From: Acidaminococcus sp.
GTDB taxonomy: Bacteria; Bacillota; Negativicutes; Acidaminococcales; Acidaminococcaceae
Assembly (NCBI GenBank): GCA_022482815.1
Contig: JAKVOM010000001.1
Coordinates: 434,001-498,000 of the forward strand
DNA: 64,000 nt
Direction: 5' to 3'
This document shows positions 8,706-14,591 of the stretch, piece after piece (positions within the stretch are counted from its first letter, which is position 1; every line of letters begins with the position of its first letter). The position numbers and the translations under genes are program-made. The notes under the pieces were generated by a model. The model was not told the DNA's origin and made no database searches. It saw nothing but the letters and a program-made list of their open reading frames with translations.

Positions 8706-9929
8706 CTTTGCCCCAACAGATGGTGCCACATTTGTTGGGGTATTTTTATGCCATTTTTCGATTACATCAACTGCCATTTGCTGCATTGTAGGCAAAACAG
8801 ATACGTAGATGCGCATAGTCATAGCAACATCTTTATGTCCTAATCGTTCACTTACAACCTTTACAGGAACACCTGACGCTATTAACTGCGTGGCATGTGT
8901 ATGCCTTAATGAATGAAACCCGAGTCCCGGCAATCCGGCTGCATCGGTCAGCATCTTCCATTGTCTGCTCCGGAAATTATTGACACTGAAAGGGGTTCCA
9001 ACTTGCGAAGTGAAGACCAAATTATTCATATGCTGAACAATGCCGGAATTCTCGTTCATATATCTTGCTTGATAACTTCTCCACGTTTTCAAGATAGCTA
9101 CGGTATCCGTATCCAACAAAATATTTCTCACACTATTGCGTGTCTTGGGGGTGGATAATCTTCCGTTAGGCATTAAATTATGTCTGACATGAATCAATGA
9201 ATTGTTCAATTCCATGTCCGGCCAACAAAGTCCAAACACTTCCCCTCTGCGCATGCCGGTTCTGGCAGCAAGAACAACGGCTACATATATTTCTTTTTGA
9301 AGATATTCTCCAAAAGGATCATCAGTAAAACTGTAATAAGTTCCTAATTTGGCTTCGTTCAACAATTTGTTTAGTTCTTCTCTGTTCAGGGAACGAATTT
9401 CACGAGGTTCTTCCTTCAGAAGTCGTACTCCATTCAAGGGGTTTTTCAAGGCAAAGCCATTTTTTACAGCCCAGGCTGCCATTGTCCGCCATGTATTTCT
9501 TATTACATTGCAGGTTCGTGCGCTTAACTGTTTTGTGTTTTTAGACGGTCTCAAATAGATGCGATTGATCCATCTTTTGATTTCCATTGGATGTAATGAT
9601 TCAAGCGTTCGGTTTCCAAATTGAGGCACTACAAAGTTTTTCATCATGGACTTGTATAAATTAAACGTGCTTGGCTGCAGACTGTTTTTGATAGCGGATA
9701 GCCATATATCAGTTAATTCAGCAACATTTTTCTCGGGTTCGGTTAATAAAACGCCTTTTTCAATTTCGCTTTTCCACGTTTCTATCCGCTTTTTCAGTTC
9801 TTTCCGGTCAATCGAGACAAAAGTTTTACGTTTCTTCTCCCCTTGCCCGTTTGTATACCATTCCTGAAACACATATTTTTTCCGTCGTTTATCAAAGAAA
9901 ATCGTTCCCTCGCCTTTTATAGACCTCAT
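8694..9929 (-). CDS. Tyrosine recombinase/integrase of the mobile element
   Basis: This 411-residue integrase catalyses site-specific integration and, with the excisionase, excision. An N-terminal arm-binding region (GEGTIFFDKRRKKYVFQEW) is followed by a SAM-like core-binding domain and the catalytic domain. The catalytic set is visible: Arg in AARTGMRRGEV, HSLRHTHATQL, then LGHKDVAMTMRIY, where Tyr in MRIYVSVLP is the nucleophile candidate. It starts 2 nt after the xis stop and uses a ribosome site inside the end of xis. The organisation matches integrases of Firmicutes phages and ICEs. The target is probably beside the neighbouring tRNA-Ala. Confidence 0.94.
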   Translation of the reverse strand: MRSIKGEGTIFFDKRRKKYVFQEWYTNGQGEKKRKTFVSIDRKELKKRIETWKSEIEKGVLLTEPEKNVAELTDIWLSAIKNSLQPSTFNLYKSMMKNFVVPQFGNRTLESLHPMEIKRWINRIYLRPSKNTKQLSARTCNVIRNTWRTMAAWAVKNGFALKNPLNGVRLLKEEPREIRSLNREELNKLLNEAKLGTYYSFTDDPFGEYLQKEIYVAVVLAARTGMRRGEVFGLCWPDMELNNSLIHVRHNLMPNGRLSTPKTRNSVRNILLDTDTVAILKTWRSYQARYMNENSGIVQHMNNLVFTSQVGTPFSVNNFRSRQWKMLTDAAGLPGLGFHSLRHTHATQLIASGVPVKVVSERLGHKDVAMTMRIYVSVLPTMQQMAVDVIEKWHKNTPTNVAPSVGAKKND

Positions 9930-9931
9930 TT

Positions 9932-10147
9932 TTAAACGATTCCTTCTTTAATATTCATTTGACCATCAGCAAATTCGATTTTCTGTTTTACCCAATACGC
10001 AGGAATATAAATACGGCGACCAACCCGCATTGCCGGAATTGCTCCGTCATGAATTAAATTTAACAAAGTGCTTTTGCTGATTTCCTTGTTGAAGATTTCA
10101 ATTCTTACTTGTTCCGGCGTCCAAAATTTTCTTTCTTGTTTTTCCAT
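9932..10147 (-). CDS. Excisionase-like helix-turn-helix DNA-binding protein
   Basis: The protein has 71 residues and a MerR/excisionase-type fold. FWTPEQVRIEIFNKEISKSTLLNLI provides the helix-turn-helix and IPAMRVGRRIYIPAYWV the wing, as in the HTH_17 family. It precedes the integrase by 2 nt in the same operon, the classical xis-int arrangement. It probably bends att DNA and steers the integrase toward excision. A GAGGAG site precedes the ATG. Confidence 0.82.
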   Translation of the reverse strand: MEKQERKFWTPEQVRIEIFNKEISKSTLLNLIHDGAIPAMRVGRRIYIPAYWVKQKIEFADGQMNIKEGIV

Positions 10148-10197
10148 ATTTTTTCTACTCCTCTCATGGTATAATTTTAAATAGAACAGTTTAATAT

Positions 10198-10246
10198 TTG
10201 ACCGAGTTTTTCGGTTATTTATATTATATGACCGAGTTTTTCGGTC
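10198..10246 (+). promoter_or_regulatory. Repressor promoter with twin palindromic operators
   Basis: Two copies of GACCGAGTTTTTCGGT lie at 10200-10215 and 10230-10245, 30 bp apart (about three helical turns), each with GACCGA/TCGGTC dyad symmetry. TTGACC (10198-10203) and TATTAT (10222-10227), 18 bp apart, form a plus-strand promoter for the repressor. The first operator covers its -35 box and the second follows its -10 box. The site also lies between the repressor and the divergent xis-int genes, so one protein could control both directions. Confidence 0.7.
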
Positions 10247-10262
10247 GTCAAGGGGTTCTGTT

Positions 10263-10907
10263 ATGGATATTAAAGATATTTTTTCCAGGCGTTTTATTTT
10301 ATTAAAAGAATGCTATCGGCTTTCTTATAGTCAAATAGCGGATATTATCGGTGCTAAAAGTAAAAATACTGTCAATGATTGGGTAAAATCTCAAAAGGGA
10401 TTTCCAAATGAAACGATGCTTGTAAACATCAGTCAGGTTTTTGCCGTTAGCTTAGACTGGCTTTTGGGAAATGTAGAATATCCATATAGAGAAGATTTCT
10501 TAAGGAAATTGGAAAAACAATATGTTTTACCGTATTATGAAGAATCTCTACGTATCAACTCGGGCATGGCAATTCTAGCTCCAAATTTAGAAATTGAGTC
10601 TTCCTCTTGGGAAACTCATTTTTCAATTGGGCAGCGTGCTAATTTGATTTTCTGTGCAATGTCAGATATTTATCTAACGGAAAATGAAATAAAGAAACTA
10701 CCGGAAGTTCCGCCGACAAGTCCTTATTACGCAGGGGCTGACGATACACGAAAAGCTGCTTTAAAACATTTTGGGAGTGCTTTGATCAATGAGGGAGATT
10801 CCTTCTGGTTCAAAGGAATGAAAAGTATATCTGATTTACTCAGGGGAAACATTACCAAAGAGGATTATCCACCATTTGATTTGGAAACTGCTATCAAAAA
10901 TGAATAA
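10263..10907 (+). CDS. XRE-family transcriptional regulator, likely element repressor
   Basis: This 214-residue protein has an N-terminal helix-turn-helix (SYSQIADIIGAKSKNTVNDWV, about residues 22-42) followed by the typical ISQVFAVSLDWLLG end of a Cro/CI-type domain. The C-terminal 140 residues match nothing I know. It is divergent from xis-int and starts 17 bp after a twin operator, so autoregulation and control of excision are expected by analogy with phage and ICE repressors. AAGGGG precedes the ATG. Confidence 0.8.
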   Translation: MDIKDIFSRRFILLKECYRLSYSQIADIIGAKSKNTVNDWVKSQKGFPNETMLVNISQVFAVSLDWLLGNVEYPYREDFLRKLEKQYVLPYYEESLRINSGMAILAPNLEIESSSWETHFSIGQRANLIFCAMSDIYLTENEIKKLPEVPPTSPYYAGADDTRKAALKHFGSALINEGDSFWFKGMKSISDLLRGNITKEDYPPFDLETAIKNE

Positions 10908-10924
10908 AAATACAAAAAAAAAGA

Positions 10925-10964
10925 GGAAGAGAATCAAAATTTAGGTTGATTCTCTTCCTTTTTT
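10925..10964 (+). terminator. Intrinsic terminator after the element repressor
   Basis: The perfect 13-bp stem GGAAGAGAATCAA/TTGATTCTCTTCC (10925-10937 and 10946-10958) is followed by six T on the plus strand. It lies 18 bp after the repressor stop. Confidence 0.85.
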
Positions 10965-11000
10965 AAATGATAAGCTATCTGATAAGCTATCCGGTTGACT

Positions 11001-11010
11001 TTTTCGAGTA
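11001..11010. other. Candidate right attachment core
   Basis: TTTTCGAGTA here also occurs at 4966-4975. It directly abuts the poly-A/T tract of the tRNA-Ala terminator. The two copies bracket the integrase, excisionase, rep and mob genes. A nearby direct repeat, GATAAGCTAT (about 10969 and 10981), may be an integrase or excisionase arm site. The match is only 10 bp, so this is tentative. Confidence 0.35.
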
Positions 11011-11012
11011 AG

Positions 11013-11048
11013 CAAAAAAAATCCATGCAGCCCGAAAGCCGCATGGAT
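11013..11048 (-). terminator. Intrinsic terminator of the tRNA-Ala gene
   Basis: On the minus strand, ATCCATGC pairs with GCATGGAT around a GGCTTTCGGGCT loop region and runs straight into at least seven T. It starts 15 bp after the tRNA 3' end. Confidence 0.85.
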
Positions 11049-11062
11049 ACTACGTTTTTAAT

Positions 11063-11138
<76 letters not shown>

Positions 11139-11250
11139 AGGTGCCTTGTTTTCACAAAGTACTTAATAAGTATATCGAAAAGGACATATGTTGTCAATGA
11201 GAAAATTGGGGAAGATCAGCGCAAAAACGAGCAAAGTTTTTTAATTTATT

Positions 11251-11395
11251 GCATTTTATAGATGTGCATGAAATAGCCCCAGATGCGCGAAAGGCGGGCT
11301 TGGGGCACAGAAGATGTACACAAATAGTACCTCGATGGGTCACAAGCCCGCCTGACAAAGCAGATGGAGTTATTTCATGCGCAGAGATAAAATGC
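11251..11395. ncRNA. Candidate rod-like structured RNA (strand unresolved)
   Basis: Outer arms pair GCATTTTAT (11251-11259) with ATAAAATGC (11387-11395) and GCATGAAATA (11266-11275) with its near-complement TATTTCATGC (11371-11380). After internal loops of 17 and 18 nt, GGCGGGCTTG (11293-11302) pairs with CAAGCCCGCC (11343-11352), topped by a GTAC/GTAC hairpin. This is a closing stem, a large symmetric bubble and a terminal stem, the outline of 6S RNA. I see no sure promoter or T-tract terminator on either strand, so a palindromic repeat element remains possible. Confidence 0.4.
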
Positions 11396-11409
11396 CTCCT
11401 CTGGTCTTT

Positions 11410-11456
11410 CCGCGTGCCGGTGAACGAAGGCCAGCCGAAGTGGTGCCGGCACGCGG
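11410..11456. repeat. GC-rich stem-loop after the first autotransporter
   Basis: Exact 11-bp arms CCGCGTGCCGG (11410-11420) and CCGGCACGCGG (11446-11456) enclose 25 nt. It lies 25 bp beyond the autotransporter stop. No T-tract follows on either strand, so it may be an mRNA 3' end stabiliser or part of the adjacent structured element rather than an intrinsic terminator. Confidence 0.5.
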
Positions 11457-11481
11457 GCGAAGCTAAAATGCATTACCTTAG

Positions 11482-14058
11482 TTAGAAGCTATATCTATAG
11501 CCGATACCCCACTGCCACGGCGTTGTAACGTCTCCGCCATAGGTTTTTTCGACATCGATGTACAGATGGCTTGCCTTGCTGAGGTTCAGGTTGGCACCGA
11601 TGCCAACTTCCCACCAGCCGCCGCCAATATCATCGCTGTACTTTGCTCTGGTGCCATTGTAGTTCATGGTCACATCAGATTCACCGTCAAAGTCATAGAG
11701 GTAAGAAGCTCTTGCATAGAGATGACCGGCTTTGACGTCTTTGCCAAGAGCAAAGCCCAGGCGTCCCACAAAGCTGTCCATGCTGTCGTGGTGAACTTTG
11801 ACGCCACGTTTCGTCGTGTAGTCAGCACTATCCACGGTGCCATAGGTCAATTCAACCTGCGGTTCGATCCAGAAACCGTTATTGCCATGGAAACGCTTGC
11901 CATATTCAGCGCTGAAGCTGAAGGCATCGTTGTCGTAATCACCGCTGCCGGCGCCGCTGTTTACATGGTATTCCGTATCCATGTGAGCATACTTACCGAT
12001 TAAATCGACGAAGCTGCCGTCATCGCCCAGCCAGGATCCGTAGATCGCAAATCCGTCATGATCATTATCGGCATTGCCGCGGCTGAAGCTCGTCGTGCCG
12101 TCGGTCTTGCTGTAAGCAGCGCCGAGGGTCCAGTTCTTACCGATCTTGTGGTCATAACCTACTTGATAGTAATTGTACTGGTTCTTCATGTTTCTGAGGC
12201 CGTATTTAGCTTCACCGCGAACCATTCTGGCCCATACGCCCTGCTGTCCTTCGCTGTCGCGGAGTTCGCCGAGACGTTTATTCATGTCGTTATTTTCCTG
12301 ACGCCAGGTCATGAGGTTCATTGCGGAGAGAGCTGCAATGCCGACGTTCGTCTGGTTCGGCGTGTAGGAATTGTTGTTCCATACGACCTGACCGTTAACC
12401 ACATCAAAGTTATACGCACCGGAAATAACGCCTTCATCCGTCGTAATCTTATCCGCTGCGGAAGAATTGCCAACGGAAACTACATTAGCGAGTTTCTGGG
12501 CATTGCTGTGATCCGTAGTGATGGCATCGGCAATGTCGCTGGTACCATGAACCGTCAGGTTGCTGCTGTTATCCGTACCGATTGTGACTTTGTTGTCCAG
12601 GCTGTTGGTATTGACCGTCGTGTCAGAACCGGACAGGGTGCCGATCGTAACCTTCTGGTTGTCGCCGTTGAGGTTCAGGTTCGTATTGTTCAGTACAGCC
12701 GTAGTGGAAGTTACAGACGTACCATCGTTATTTACGTTGATGGTGCTGTCATCGGAAGTCAGGTTATCAAGTGTCGTAGTGCTGTTGCTGACGTTTAACG
12801 TGCTGTCAGCAAGGGTAAGCGTAGTGACTTCGTCATTGCTGCCTGTGATATCGACCGTACTGGAAGCAGCATCCACACCCGTAATTGCCGCACTGTCACC
12901 ATTCACATTGACAGTACTGCCGTTCGTGGCATCAATCGTCGCATCGACAGTATCGCTGTCGCCGTTCAGGTTAATCGTGCTGGCATCAAGAGAAAGCGTA
13001 CTGACTGTCAATTTCTGGTTGTCAGCAGCCATATTCAAGGTACTGCCGTTTGTCATATCCAAGGTACCGGCAACCAAGTCGGAATCGTCATTTTGAATAT
13101 TGATCGTGCTGGCGTCCGCAGTCAGCGTATTAACGAAGGAGTCACCCGTATCATTCCAGATAGCTCCGTCTGCCATGGTCAAGGCTAGGTATCCGCCACC
13201 CTTATGAGTGTCATCGACCTCAGTCAATTGAGGTGCAATCTCGCCGGAACTGGTTTTCATGTAAGAACGCCCAGTCCAGGAAGAATCAGAGCCGGTCAAA
13301 TTAAGGTTCACATAAGCATTAATGATTTTACCACTTACAGCGTCATCAGGTGTTTCGAATAAGATGTCCCCGTTAATGACCGTAGAATGAGCTCCATCTG
13401 TGTTGATATTTGTCGTGGCATAGCCGCGCGTATCAATCGCAAGGGGAGCTGTCAAGTTTAAATCACCATTAATATTGACCTGCCCATTAGATAAAGCGAC
13501 AATACCTTGATTAGCAGAAGTAATATTAATTTTGTCCGCCGTCAACTTCACAGACGCAGTATCTTCGGAAGCCTTTTCATCACTAGTATTGTTCTGAGCC
13601 CAGACTGCTCCCGAACTATCATCCTTTGAATCGTTTGAAATATTAATGGTATTTGCACTGATAGTGACATTTGCACCGGTAATGGCCCGCACGCTGGGGA
13701 GAACATCATCATTAGTACTGATAGAAACGGTACCGGTACTACTGATATTAATTTTACCTCCACTTTCCGCATCAAGTAATTTTGAAGTAACGGAACCAGC
13801 TGTAATCGATGCAGAACCTCCTTGTCCTACGGAAAGTACAGAGTACTGATCACTACCGGCTCCTTCGAAAGTTCCAATGGAAATCGTGCTTCCTGAAGCG
13901 TCAACTGTGTGAGCTTCAGTATACTTGACTGTCTCGGAAACTGTTTCGCCATCCTGTGTAATCGGGCCTACTTTGCTCCACCCAGCGCTGGCAATCCCAG
14001 GAATTGCCATTAAACTTGCCAACACAGCCGCTTTCAATACCATATTCTTTTTTACCAC
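11482..14058 (-). CDS. Autotransporter outer membrane protein 1
   Basis: This 858-residue type V secreted protein starts with a signal peptide ending near GIASAG (about residue 25). The passenger (about residues 30-560) is a beta-helix rich in short repeats such as STINLNGD and STVNVNGD, and it ends NNNSYTPNQTNVG. A C-terminal autotransporter beta-barrel (about residues 590-858) begins near GVWARMVRGEAKYG and ends in Phe (WGIGYRYSF). Translation starts at GTG, about 10 nt after GAGG, an arrangement shared with its neighbour. The barrel and linker are nearly identical to those of autotransporter 2, while the passengers differ. Function is probably adhesion or surface display; no ligand can be inferred. 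Confidence 0.92.
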   Translation of the reverse strand: MVKKNMVLKAAVLASLMAIPGIASAGWSKVGPITQDGETVSETVKYTEAHTVDASGSTISIGTFEGAGSDQYSVLSVGQGGSASITAGSVTSKLLDAESGGKINISSTGTVSISTNDDVLPSVRAITGANVTISANTINISNDSKDDSSGAVWAQNNTSDEKASEDTASVKLTADKINITSANQGIVALSNGQVNINGDLNLTAPLAIDTRGYATTNINTDGAHSTVINGDILFETPDDAVSGKIINAYVNLNLTGSDSSWTGRSYMKTSSGEIAPQLTEVDDTHKGGGYLALTMADGAIWNDTGDSFVNTLTADASTINIQNDDSDLVAGTLDMTNGSTLNMAADNQKLTVSTLSLDASTINLNGDSDTVDATIDATNGSTVNVNGDSAAITGVDAASSTVDITGSNDEVTTLTLADSTLNVSNSTTTLDNLTSDDSTINVNNDGTSVTSTTAVLNNTNLNLNGDNQKVTIGTLSGSDTTVNTNSLDNKVTIGTDNSSNLTVHGTSDIADAITTDHSNAQKLANVVSVGNSSAADKITTDEGVISGAYNFDVVNGQVVWNNNSYTPNQTNVGIAALSAMNLMTWRQENNDMNKRLGELRDSEGQQGVWARMVRGEAKYGLRNMKNQYNYYQVGYDHKIGKNWTLGAAYSKTDGTTSFSRGNADNDHDGFAIYGSWLGDDGSFVDLIGKYAHMDTEYHVNSGAGSGDYDNDAFSFSAEYGKRFHGNNGFWIEPQVELTYGTVDSADYTTKRGVKVHHDSMDSFVGRLGFALGKDVKAGHLYARASYLYDFDGESDVTMNYNGTRAKYSDDIGGGWWEVGIGANLNLSKASHLYIDVEKTYGGDVTTPWQWGIGYRYSF

Positions 14059-14282
14059 AGTGTGTCATCCTCACTTTTTATAATTTTTCCCCGCTGCTCC
14101 CTTCACTGCTTTTGCCGGCCGTGCAAAAGCAGCAAAAGAAACAACTTATTTATATGAAGAAACCCCGGTACACGCTCGTAAAAGGTACGAAACCATCACG
14201 AACGCTCCTTGGCTTCACCATATTTAATATATTGTGGTTTTGTTTGCGATATTATTATAATTCAGAAAATTATATAAATCAA
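14059..14282 (-). promoter_or_regulatory. Promoter and long conserved leader of autotransporter 1
   Basis: On the minus strand, TTGATT (14277-14282) and TATAAT (14254-14259) are spaced 17 bp. The transcript would carry a leader of about 190 nt. The leader contains a CTGCTTTTGC/GCAAAAGCAG hairpin (about 14107-14130) close to the ribosome site. The hexamers, spacing and much of the leader recur at autotransporter 2, which suggests shared control. Confidence 0.7.
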
Positions 14283-14407
14283 TGAAATAGTGTGAATTTT
14301 TTTAGACACTTTTTATCTTATTTACGCGTAATTTTATCATATAGAACATCTTTTTCTCGAATAATTTTTATTGTTTTCAATTACAAATTGAATAAAAGGT
14401 TTTCTAT

Positions 14408-14437
14408 AATTAAGGGTAATTTATTTCCCTTAATTAA
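14408..14437. repeat. Conserved hairpin upstream of the autotransporter 1 promoter
   Basis: TAATTAAGGG and CCCTTAATTA face each other around about 10 nt of AT-rich DNA. A matching hairpin lies at a similar distance upstream of autotransporter 2 (17503-17533). It may be a shared operator or an insulating terminator. Confidence 0.5.
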
Positions 14438-14535
14438 GTATAAGTGTGTTGTAATTGATTTGAGGCTATTAAAACCAAGATTTTTTGTATCATCAGCTAT
14501 CATTCACTGCTGTTTTCTTTTACTGAATTGAACAA

Positions 14536-14577
14536 ATAAAAAAGACCCGAAATGATCAAATCATTTCAGGTCTTTCT
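14536..14577 (-). terminator. Intrinsic terminator of autotransporter 2
   Basis: On the minus strand, AAAGACCTGAAATGAT pairs with ATCATTTCGGGTCTTT and runs into TTTTTTATTTG. It lies 15 bp after the stop of the upstream autotransporter. Confidence 0.85.
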
Positions 14578-14591
14578 TATTGTCTTTTCAA

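Larger units (their letters stand above)
4966..11010. mobile_element. Candidate integrative mobilizable element beside tRNA-Ala
   Basis: This 6-kb block carries the genes expected of an integrated mobilizable plasmid: repressor, excisionase, tyrosine integrase, RepA_N-like initiator, MobC, relaxase and a small membrane protein. No type IV secretion genes are present, so transfer would depend on a helper. The proposed ends are a shared 10-bp string, TTTTCGAGTA, at 4966-4975 and 11001-11010. The right copy sits just beyond the tRNA-Ala terminator and the left copy just upstream of the hsd operon. The gene content is well supported. The exact ends are an inference from a short match. Confidence 0.6.

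Noticed and set aside
11251-11395. tmRNA or RNase P RNA
   Set aside because: No tRNA-like ends, tag reading frame or RNase P signature are visible; only the rod-like outline of 6S RNA fits.
11566-12798. Plus-strand reading frames opposite autotransporter 1 (and the same opposite 2)
   Set aside because: They are antisense shadows of the repetitive passenger and conserved barrel; the minus-strand proteins have signal peptides and barrel motifs.
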